NCBI GenBank assembly: GCA_038496675.1
Contig: CM076649.1
Coordinates: 17,972,337 to 18,036,336, forward strand
Origin: Rachycentron canadum
Taxonomy: Eukaryota; Chordata; Actinopteri; Carangiformes; Rachycentridae
Length of the DNA stretch: 64,000 bases
Direction of reading: 5' to 3'
Of this stretch, positions 1-11,600 are shown piece after piece. Made by a program: the position numbers and the translations under genes. Numbering within the stretch: the first letter of the stretch is position 1; each line of letters starts with the position of its first letter. The notes beneath the pieces are model-generated. The model was not told where the DNA came from and searched no databases. It saw nothing but the letters and a program-made list of their open reading frames with translations.

Positions 1-3000
1 AACCACCAACAGGTTTGGAAAATGCTCAAGACTTGACTGCTGCTGGTTTTGCCTCCAAAAACTTTCACGGGTTTATAAAAGCCAGAGAAATATGAGCAAC
101 AGGGCGTGGTTTTCAAATGGTAACCGCGCAAACCTTGGCAAGATAGTCAACACTAATTTACTAATGCTCCTATAACGAACCAAGGGATATAAATGGAGAG
201 CTAAACTTTTTTAGGGCAGGAGTGTCAGTGTTGTTTCTCATATCCGCTGTCGACGCTGTAGTCATCTCTGAATCTGAGCGCTGGACAGATTTCCTGTGCA
301 GCATGCTAATGGACAAACATCCCTGTTTTTCCTAATCATATCATTTCCTCTTGACACATCACACTACTTCCTGTGGCCAAAAATAGACAGAAGAGCTCCA
401 GCGACCAGCCTGATACAAATGATTGGTAAGCAGTTCTAGAAAATGATCTGAAATAACTTAAATAATTTTTTTTAGTTTCGAGATTTTGCTGATTTTCTCT
501 GTTTTGTATCATTTTAAAATATATGGTTTTGACTATTGGTTGGACAAATCAACTACTTTTAAACATTTTATACCCTTAATGATAAACCAATCAAGCGATC
601 ACACGGCCAGTGATGGTGAATTATTGGTAAAACTGATAAATTGTTGAGGAATATCATAAAACCGAGACTCAGAATCCTTCCAACGGTCTCATCCCTCCTC
701 TCTGATCTCTTTGTTGCCTTCAGCATGTGTATCAAATGCTGTATAATACAGACATAACCCCTCTATCTGCTTTGTTACATTGACTGAAGGTCTGTATCTG
801 CAGGATTAGATGGGTGTTGATGCTTTGTGTTGAAACAAATCCCTTGCCCTGTCACTTCAAATATAGCTAAGCAGCATTCCTTGCAGTAAAGAAGTCACTC
901 TCTCTCTCGCAGCGGCATTATGCATAGCTATAAAAATGTCACCTTGCATGACTGAACACTCTCTTTGCTTGCGGTTTGAAATCTCCCTGCTTGCCTGTGT
1001 GGTCTGACCTGGCTGGAGAAGGTGCCTGTGTGAGCCTCATCAGAAGCAGTTAGATCTGGCTGTTACAATGGCTTTTAAATTACTGGTGACTGAGTCATGG
1101 AGGGTGTGGAAGGAGATTCTGGAAAGATAGAAAGACCTCCACTGGGTAAAATCCAACATTTCTGAAGAACGGGATTTGAAAGGCAAAGCTTGGAAAGTGT
1201 CACATCATGCCTAAAATTTCCTGGAAGTACAAAGATGACAGTGAATGATCAGCTTGAACTTTTATGATAAGTTAAACATTCAGGTCATCCATCATGCAAT
1301 TGTATTTGGTTTTATTGGAAATGAGAGGTTTTTGGCTTTTGGATAGCTGGATGAACAAAACAAGCAAAAGACATCAGCTCGGGCTGATGATACATTTTGA
1401 TGCGGATTTTAAACAAATTTTTTGACATTTATAGATTAAAACAATGAATTGAAAGCATAGAGATTACATGCAGGAGGTGTCAATTGTTTTAAATACTGGA
1501 CCATAGATGTTGTGGTGCTGTGAGGTTCACAGTTAAGTGTGATGCAAGTTTTTGGATGTTTGGATGTTGGATTTCGTGCTTGTTCGTACTGAGCTGGCTC
1601 AATGGGTTGATGCCAATGAGGAAAAAAACTGACGTGAGGCTCAAGCACCATAAAGGGCTTCACTCATGGATTTACTTACTTGTATCCATGTTCTGTTTGT
1701 CTTTATAAATACATTGGTTATCTAATCATCCAATTATGTGTCATTTTTGAAGGACAAAGAAGAGGAAGCAATTGGGTTGGGGGGTGCACAGACCAATCAG
1801 TCAAAAACACATAAATGGCAGTTAATTAAGGGTACCAACGTGCAGTGAGTGGTTATGGCTGCCTGTAAAGTAGTTTAACTGGAAATGATACAAAATGGAA
1901 ACCGAGTTGACTGCTCCCCAGTCAAAGCCAGCCACAACGGTCTGTGACTTTTCAGGTGTGATTTTCTTTTTCTGTTTCTCTATGGTCAGGTAATGATAAA
2001 TATTCTAGGTATGTACATGGACCAATGAGTCAAATCCCAACAAAGGTCAGCAGATAATTAAAATTTTGGGAGGCAGGTCTTCACACCGGCAGCAACGACA
2101 CTGTTGTAGAGGTTTGCACACGTTTGCAAGATTGGGTTGGGAGTTGGGTATCAAACTCAAAAATCAGTTGAGTGTCACACCTCTGTTATTGAGTACTTGC
2201 CTGACATCCAATACATTTACCAATGATAGATTGGGCTTCACTTTCTTAGATCAGATTTTTTTTGGTGCACATTGAAAGTAAGTCTCATCTTAGATTTGCC
2301 AACAAAATCTCACCAGGTTCAGTCAGCACAGCTTGGATGAATAAAGACTTGGAGTGATATTTGGGTAGGTGATTCAGCTAGACATCCTGATGAGTGCAAA
2401 TCGTGTGATATGGTGACTGAAACGAAAACAGATTGTCTGCAGTTTGAGTCATCTGGCTGTGGGTGCATCGTCAACCATTGATGGCCCCTCGTGTGTGATC
2501 TGCAGTCAGTCTGAAGAAGGATCTGTAGGTGTCATTGTCATATAGTCTGACATTTTAAGGTTGTTTAAAAGAGCTGAATTTTGGTTACACCCGCCGAAAG
2601 ATGAAGGGCACACGGGCAGCATGTTCAATTGAATGGTTCTGCTATCTACTGGTTCAAACCATAGTGACTGCGTTTGATACCAGCCAAACCAATGACACAC
2701 ATGGGGATTCATTAAATGCCTTCAAGGTGCTCTTTGGTGTGGCTTTAACTCTGGCTCTTTTCTCCTGTATATGTACTTTTTTCTTTGACGTTATCTTTTT
2801 TCCTCTCCTTCCGTGATTTGAAAGCATTAGCTGTGGTGCTTTGCAGGCAGTAGACTCCTCTTATGCTCACTCTGCAGCCAGTAATGAATTCAATCCCTTC
2901 GTACTTCTTCTGTGCTCTTTGACTGCTTCCAGATGTGGGGAACACTGCCATGACACAAAACATGTGCCCAGCCCATGCTTTATGCAACAAAGACAATTGT

Positions 3001-5475
3001 TTTCTTTTTTTGTTTTTGTTTTGTCATCCAATTTCATGCAGAAATCATTTCAAGGGCATTTATTTTGCATGACTAAGTGCAACATAATTACACTTGTGTA
3101 GGAGATATGGATTGCATTTTCTGCTGGAAAATAAGAATGTGTGTTCAACAACCTTGACAGAGCGTCAGCCTTTGAAGCGTGGCAGACAGATTTCTCTGCA
3201 CCTTCTCATTCATCCTAATCTGTGCTTCATCATTGTCCCGTAGCCATGCAGAAAACGAAGTGTCACGCTTCGAGACAGCCCTGTAACCCACCTGTCAAAT
3301 TTCACTCCTCTTTCTTCCCATGCGTTTTATGCTAGGCTCTATGCTTCCTCTGGGCTCACAGGAAATCCATGCTTTTTTCTTCTTCTTTTTTGAATGGTGC
3401 AGCCCTTAGATGTAAAACCATTTGCCTTCCACTGTTCTCCCAGAAAATGTTTAACCAAAGGTTCTCTGTTCTTTTTTGTGTGCCAGTCTTTTCTCCCTAT
3501 GGGATATAAAAATATTTATCTTGAGCATGTTATTATAACCAGCCCTATGTAGGGTCTGTGTGTGTGTGTGTGGGGGGGGACAAGTAGATGATATTGGCCT
3601 TAGCTTGAGGCTCCGCTATTGTACAAATGTTTCCTCATCATTGTAGAAGGCTCTGCACTGCTGAATCTATATAACTCAACAGCAGCACGGTCTCTGCAGA
3701 GAGAGCAAGTTCTTAACATCACATAAAGGACCCTCTTGCCTTTGAGCATTAAAGAACAAAGTCCAGTGGGAACTTGCAGAGCTACAGAGAAGAAGTGTGT
3801 GTGTGTGTGTGTGTGTGTGTGGTAGTGTGGAGGTAGTGTTGAAGAGTGTACAAGGGCACAGAATGTCATGCTGCTCAGAGAAATCCTTGACTTTGCACCT
3901 TGTCTGTCTGACAGCAGGATGAATGTGGTGGTGATCTGTTATTTTCTTGAATGCATCGCCCTTCTTTCCTCTGTCTTGATTCTTGAGTCCAAAATGAATT
4001 TCTGTGTCGCTGACATGCCCATGAAGTGAAAGGCCATTAGTGTTCAGCAGTGACATGCTGGCAGGTGAGGAGCAGGAAAGCTTACATGTGTTGCTCTCTA
4101 CTTTCTTAGAGAGTTAAAAAAGGTGAGAGATTTATTTTACAACCAGAGTTTGCCAGCTATTTTAACTGACTAGCAACTAGCTAATCAGCTTTACAGAGTT
4201 CAGTTTGCTAGCGGTTAGCCAGCTTGGTATTTGGCTGTAAATGACTGACAACCAGTGGATAGTGAACAGTAAGTTGTATTTTCTAGTTAAAGTTTTAAGC
4301 ATAGTATGGTATAATATGGTTTTAAGCTTAGCTGCGTTAAATCTCTGATTTGGGACCTGCAGGATTGGAGTTGTGAAGCAGCTAGCAGCACAAGCTAGCT
4401 CATAAGCAGAAACTGATTCAGAATATCAGTGAATATAAAATGTGATTCAAGAAACTTATTCAGCAGTTTGTTTAGAAAAGCGTATTGCGGAGCAGTTGTC
4501 CTAAAATTGCTAGTTCTTACATTGTCATTTAAATTTCGTGGTCTGAATTACAATGAAATGTGTATAAGTAGTGAGAAATGCATAATTTCCCCTTTGACCA
4601 GAAAAAGCTAGTAACAGTAATCTCATACAAGCATGGCATATCACTGCAATGAGGTGGATAAATGCAATGTTTTTGTGTGTTCAAACATTTTAGGCAAAGG
4701 CAAAGAGATTAATAAGTATCTGCTGTTACATTGAAGGATTTTAGTATCCTGTGGCATTCAAATACTGTTTTTATAGGCTTTTCCATTGTGTCAGTAAAAT
4801 GTAATAATTTATAGTGGAAATGTTTAATTGCCATCATTTGTACAAAAATATACACAGCATACAACCATTGAATTCTGTGTAAATAAACAAGAAATATCAG
4901 TATCAACATTCAAAATTCCATATTGGTCAAACCAAACATGGAAGTTTCAAATTGCATTCATTCCTTCAGTACTTCTTCCCTTTGTATGTATGTTTTGACT
5001 TGTGTATAGTCCAGTACATCTGTTGTGGGTAATAGATTTCTCTTCACAAGCTCTGCAGCACTCAAGCTAATTTACAAGTGATGAGTGAGGGAAACAAGGC
5101 TTGGGAAATAAATGATTGTCAGCAGATCCAAACCCCCTCCACCTCCCCTACATGTGGCCTTGGCCCATTTAGATCAAACAACAGTGTTGGAGAAAATTGC
5201 ACATCCTGCAAATAATTTGTTTGATTAATGGAGCTCATTTGCCTTTATTGTTACATTGCATTGAAAAGATGACATACCAGTTTAAAGTGCTCAGGTTAAC
5301 CTTTATATAGTCAGCTCTTTATTGAGGAGCTCCGCTGGAGTAGTTGGGAATAAGGCTTTGCTCAAGGGCACCACAGTGGTGTTGATGAGAGTTAGATAAG
5401 TGCTGATCTTTCACTTTTACCATTTTACAGTGTGTTTTCTGTCTAATCATCCTTATCTTTCTATGACCTTTCTAG
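1..5475 (+). other. gxylt2: gxylt2 intron 1 (presumed), no exon supported
   Basis: No convincing coding exon is visible. The first supported gxylt2 exon begins at 5476 in mid-codon, so this stretch should be intronic, with the first coding exon upstream of the window. It holds short (TG)n tracts near 3557-3571 and 3795-3821, and a segment rich in GCTAGC/CTAGC words around 4150-4400. A short splice-flanked open stretch at 391-425 was considered and not called. Confidence 0.6.
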
Positions 5476-5674
5476 TAAATTACGGAGTAATGTGGCCCAA
5501 CCTGTGATCAAGCGCACCCGGGCTGAAGAGACCATGCACTTGGCTGTGGTGGCTTGTGGGAATCGTCTGGATGAGACCCTCGCCATGGTCAAATCAGCCC
5601 TACTGTTCAGCCTCAAGAAGATCAAGTTTCACATTTTTGCTGAGGACCCCTTGGCCCCACAGTTTGAAGAAAGG
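5476..5674 (+). CDS. gxylt2: gxylt2 coding exon: start of catalytic domain
   Basis: The acceptor TTTCTAG precedes 5476 and the donor GTAAGA follows 5674. The exon opens with the third base of a split codon and ends in phase 0. It encodes the end of the stem region and the first beta strand of the GT8 fold (MHLAVVACGNRLDETL) through HIFAEDPLAPQFEER. An ATG at 5533 inside the exon is the conserved MHLAVV methionine, not the gene start. Confidence 0.92.
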
Positions 5675-8600
5675 GTAAGAAACCTTCAGTTTCCTGAAGC
5701 CTGATTGTATATAGTGCAAATTATTACAAAACGGCACAAAATCAGATGTAATAACAGAGGATTCTTGGCTAAACACAGCACTACACAGTTTGTTTTTGTG
5801 CATGTTACTTCAGAGGCTGTTGTGACTTCTGATTTAATGCAGCACATGTTATAGTTTCCCCTCTTTCTTTGGAATAGATGACATGAAGATCAGAGCACTT
5901 TTAGCTCTGCCTCTCGGACTCCCTCTAGTACAGACATATAACCCTTTTATCTCTGGGCTGCGGCATAATATATCACCAAGACACCCTGCTTTTTCTCCAG
6001 TAGCATGTATCACTTCAAAGTCACCTTTACAAAGGTGACTACAGATACTGTAACTAACAGTCTATTAAAATTACTCCAATTAACAAACCTCAAACAGCAC
6101 CTAAAGCACCTTAAACAGCTTTAAATCCAAACCCTGAACGTATGAGCTTGCTGTCATGTGTATGTGAATTATTGCCATGTGTAGAAAATCCCCTCATGGA
6201 GGACAGGGAGTCATGGTAGCCGAGGCCTAGCTAACGTAGCACATATGGTGGGTTTGTGCAGCAAGGAGCTTATGCAGAGACATGGTGTTAACAGACATGG
6301 CCTGTGTTTTAGAAAGGTTGCTCACAATCTCCTTTGATCTCTCATCCTCGTCAGCACAAACTCTGCCAACAGCTCGCAGAGCTCTCACTCTTTTCAGGGC
6401 CAAACTGTTAAACTGATGATTATGGAGGGATTCAGAGTCTAAAAGGTCAGATAACACAGGCTCTATCCATACACTCTGAACTTTAAGAGGGTGCATTCCC
6501 TTGTTTAGACTATTGGTTTCTTAATAAAACAACAGCTGGCAGCTGCATAGGTTCAACACAGAATGGCACAGCGCCACGAGACATGACTTCATTGTTTTAA
6601 CTGGCAAACTCTATGCAGTATTTTACATTGATAAGTCTGTGAAAAGGGAAAGAGAGAGGTTAGCTTTCAGAATAATAATTGTTTATAATGACTTTTTCAT
6701 GTAGCCTTTTAAGAAGTCTATTAGACGCGTCCTCTTTATAAACTGTGATGTGTTGCTTTACTTGCAGCTGAAACAGTGGTCTCGCTCCATCTCAGCCAAG
6801 TTCCTGTACAGCATCTACCCCATCACGTTCTCGGTGGGAAACGCTGAGGAGTGGAAGAAGCTCTTCAAGCCCTGTGCTGCTCAGAGACTCTTCCTCCCTG
6901 TAAGGCCTGCAGCACTTATCTCCCCTCATATCCTCAGTCACTGTGCATAATGTGATTAACCAGTGTTAAAAAATTTTATTAATCTATTTCATTTCTACTC
7001 AAACATCATTTTCCTGCCCTTTATTTTATCCCAGTGTACGATTATAATTAATTACTGGCGTGGTGATTGATGATTTCACACCTTCTCTGCAGCATTTACT
7101 TAACAAATAAGCAGTCTCCAGAGACTTAACCCAGTAATTGCATCAAGTGAAGGCTGTGTCTAGCTATTGATTTTCTTTTTCTGCTGGCATTCATTAAAAT
7201 AGCAGCCAGCTTGCTTACCATGTAGTGAACATATTGCAGTTCAAACAGATCCATTGTTTTTTCTTCCTTTTGGTGCAAGGTGATCAATAAACATTAACTA
7301 TTCACTTTATTAGGAATACCTACTGCTATTGAGCATCACGTATTAGCCTTTTTGGCCTCTACATTGTCAGAGTTATTTAATTTGTAGCCTGGTCCATCTT
7401 GATTCAGTACCATCACATACTGTCATCAATGTTTTAGCACTTAATACTGGTAAAATTCATAACATAACCTCCATAACCTAAAGTGTAGCCAATTTAACAG
7501 GCCCTGCTTTTGTCTCCACTGTTGTCTCCTCTCTATGGGAACGTGGTCCTGGAACTTAATTTCTGCATTATTATTTCAAAGTAGCAGGAAAGTGCAACCA
7601 GCTGCTACAGCACCATATTTTATTTTCTCTTGAAATAAAACAAACAAAAAAAAAATCTCTTAAATAATTGTGCTGGAGGGAGAGAGAGGGAGAGAGAGAG
7701 AGAGAGGGAGAGAGAGAGGGAGAGAGAGAGGGAGAGAGAGGGAGAGAGAGAGAGAAAAAAACTGGAGAGCTGTTCAGTGGGGTGGAGTCGGTTTCTTTCA
7801 CTGTCTTGCTCTATTCTGTTGACCTCTTACCTTTCAATATTTTACATTTAGAAGTCATTTTATGTGTACACATGCATATTAGCGGCACTCCTGTTGGCCT
7901 ATGACTGCACTCTGCGCCCACTAAGCAGGGCAGGAAAATGATGTTGGCTCTATAGTAGTAGTAGAACCAGGTTACTGGTCCTTAAAAGTTCAGGCCAAAG
8001 GAAGCTCCAGGTTAAAGGAGCTATTCATAAAGTATGCTATTGATACATAGCCAGTGCAAGCATTAGCAGCAGTTTCAGTTCAGCATCAATCTTTATTCCT
8101 TTATTCACCAACAGCTGTCTCCAGTGGCATGAAGCAACACCAGTGTAAACTGGTATCACATTTTCTTTTACTGAAGTTAGCATGCTAACCAGCTATCTCT
8201 AGCTTTTGACTTACTGTTGCCTCCAATCTGCCCTGAAGACAAAGCTCTGCTCAAATGGCGTATTATAAACCTTTGTATTATAAAGACAACCATGGCTGAA
8301 GCGCTTGTCAAGTGACAATTGCCCACTCCCACAGAAGAGTCTGACCTTAAAAACAATATGGATTTTCTATTTTTCTAATTTTCAAGTCAGTGACTCAAAC
8401 CTTTTAGGAACAAGCTTCATTTTGATTAAGAGCTTTCTGTATCGTTTAAACAACAACAGTGATGTGTATATACATGTTTGAGCTTTAATAGGTAACTGTG
8501 ATGCTAATAATATTGACATCCAGTTTGTTTCTGTGGTTTATAATCCATTAATGTCTGACACATCTGTGTTCTCTTACACAGAGGATTCAGTCCTCAGTAC

Positions 8601-11600
8601 AGATTATTGTCACTGTGGATGTACACACATGCAGTTGGATTGTTGGATCAGTGGTCGACTGCTGCGTTTGGTCTTGTTAAGATTGGTTGTACCTTTTTCA
8701 CACATATCAACACCCATGATGCAACAATAACCAACAGTCCACAGTCAAGCACACTGCAGTATTGTGAGCAGCTAGAACACAAACACTACCACTGAGCCCT
8801 ACCTGGCTTCAAGTGGTTCTGTTGTTGTCATTGACCCTGCACCTCAGACTTTATCTTCCTAGATAGCAGCGCTACAACTCTGCCATAGAGGCAATGTGAA
8901 GCTCTATTTTTCTTTGCTGCATATTCTAAATGGTAAACTGTGAGAGATGCACTTTGTGACAACATGTACTAAACTGTGTGCTATACTCTTTGTCCTTGTA
9001 CTCTTTGAAGTAGAAAGAGTAATCTGAAATAGAGTTTAAACTCTCCAAGTTTCTCAACTCTAAAAAAAAAGAAAAAAAGTCTCCATTGCAGCGAGGAGTA
9101 AAAGACAAATTTTGTCTCAGCCAAACTGTGCAATTTTTCTGACGTGCTGACAACACAACTCATCAGAGGATACTGGAAGTAATTATCAACTTAAGTGTTT
9201 GATGATGTGTGAATTCCAAGATGCTATTCTTCAGGCCACCTCTGTCTTAATACTGACTTTTTATCATAAATTGTTGAAGCAGTAATGAAAAATATCCCAG
9301 GTCCTCAACTATCTTTGAAATGCTGGAACTGGGGCAAATGAAAAATTATGCTTTTCCACACTATAATTCTGTAATGTAAGAACCAGTTTGCTCAAACTGG
9401 GAGGTGTAACATGAAATTGTGAGAGAATATCCATATTGTTTTCCTTTTATAAACTCCTGAAGACCATCTACCAACAACAGATATAATGAACCACTTGAAT
9501 GGTTGGTCAACGAAACCAGTTTCCTAACTCATCAAATGAATTCAAGCAGCTTTTCTACACCCCAACATGTTTAATTTACCATCTTAAAAGCAGCTAATTT
9601 TTACATTTGAGAACCTTTAACAAGATATTTGGATTTTTTTCTTTTAAAATATTCTGTACATTTTGATATTAATCAAAGGTAAAAAAAAATGTAATTGTTG
9701 CAACTTTACTTGGGTTTATAACCAAATGGCATTAAAACTAAAGAAATTCCCATCGACCCCAGCTGTATCTTGAGTAATCCAAACTCATAAATGTTAAGAT
9801 GAGACACCTTGTCCTTATTAAACATCAGCATTTTAGCACTGTCACTATGAGCTGTCAGTGTGGCTCTAGACTTGTTTTTGAATACTACTGTCTTATGTTT
9901 AATGTTGATTCTGACATCCTCTCCACTTTAATACAAGTTGATCTGATCTGAACTCAATGTCTTGATGCTTCCTGCAGACTTCATAGTTATGTTATTAATC
10001 TGTGAGCTGCTGTCTAAGAGAGGAAGCTGTTTGTGCAGAGGAAGAGCATTTGAGATAATATACCAACAGCAGTTTTATTTATTGAACTTAATTCTTTCAT
10101 GTCATCCCATTCAAGTTCTGTCATTGTATATCCAGGTCATCCTGAAGGATGTGGACTCACTACTCTACGTGGACACGGACGTCCTGTTCCTGCGGCCCAT
10201 GGATGACATCTGGAGTCTCCTGAAGTCCTTCAACAGAACCCAGCTGGCAGCCATGGCTCCAGAGCACGAGGTCCCCAAGATTGGCTGGTACAGCCGCTTT
10301 GCACGCCACCCTTTTTATGGGGTCACAGGGGTCAACTCTGGTGTCATGCTGATGAATCTCACGAGGATTCGCAGTACACTGTTCAAAGTAAGGTCAAAAC
10401 ATGGTCATATTACCCTATTATAGTGCTGATTGATATACAAAAAGAAATTATGATTATGATGAGTCATAATTTCAGTTTGAATTTTTTTTAAATTTCATTT
10501 TCACTGAAAATAATATAAAAACATGTCATTTTGTTGGGTCTGTTTCTTTACACCTGAGGAATAGGATTTGTAGGCCGGGGCATCTTAATGGTATATTCTT
10601 CATATGTTGTTGTGACTTATTTTACCTTAATCAAAAAAACTAAACAAAACTGCAGCCTCTGTAATTTGGATATTGCACTCGGCATTATTGCGATTTTGAT
10701 AATATTTCAATTAATTGTTCAGCCTTCTACCACACTATGATCAGTTGAAAGCTAAAGTGAGCTGTGACGCCTGTTTAGCATTCTGAAGGGTTTTTTTTTT
10801 TCTTTGAGCTGAAGTCACAGGCTGAGCGCTCTGAGTGGGCTGTGAGTGAAGCTTTCTGAATACCATGCTAGCATCACAGACTTGTGCCCTGAGAACTCAA
10901 TTTAGCAGCTCTCCAGTTCTTAATGCTGCCAGCAGATTGTAAATGGAAGCTGGAATGTAAATGTGCTCCTCCTTTGATGTGTTTTGGGGAGAACAAAAAT
11001 GGCTACATTTCAGCTGTGGTGTTGAAGGTTGTTGTTGGTATTTCAGAACAGTATGATCCCCAGCGGCCTTTCGTGGGAGGATCTTCTACATCCACTCTAT
11101 CAGAAATACAAGAACCACATCACCTGGGGAGACCAGGACCTCCTCAACATTATCTTCCACTACAATCCAGGTACTGCGCTTTTTGGCAGTGTATTCATGT
11201 CATCTACAGTGATCGTAGGAATATTATTATAGCACTGAAAACACATTATACATTAGCATAATGGCTGTTGAAGATCAATGAAAAGCAGAACTAAGACATC
11301 AGATTGTGTATAAAAAGTTATTTTAAAATACTAGTCTGTGCACTCTCAATGTCCTCACATAAACTGTTTTATTTCATTGCAGGCAAACAAGTCTACATTA
11401 TTAATGTTGATCAGTAAGCACACAAGGATGTGACTATAGGCAATAGACTTTAGCAGCAGACTGGGTTCCAGCTGCAGCAGCCAGATGTGGGCATTAAGTG
11501 CTCAGAGCCATTGGCAGAGCTGGTATCGCTGGTGTTTGCTTGACAACACTGCAGAGTGGAGTGTTTGTTTTACATGTAGAGTCTTTCTCCAGAGAAATAT

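Noticed and set aside
391..425. Possible extra gxylt2 exon: AG before, GTAAGC after, open frame KSSSDQPDTND
   Set aside because: The acceptor has no pyrimidine tract and the residues match nothing I know in GXYLT2. Its phase would fit, so transcript data could revive it.
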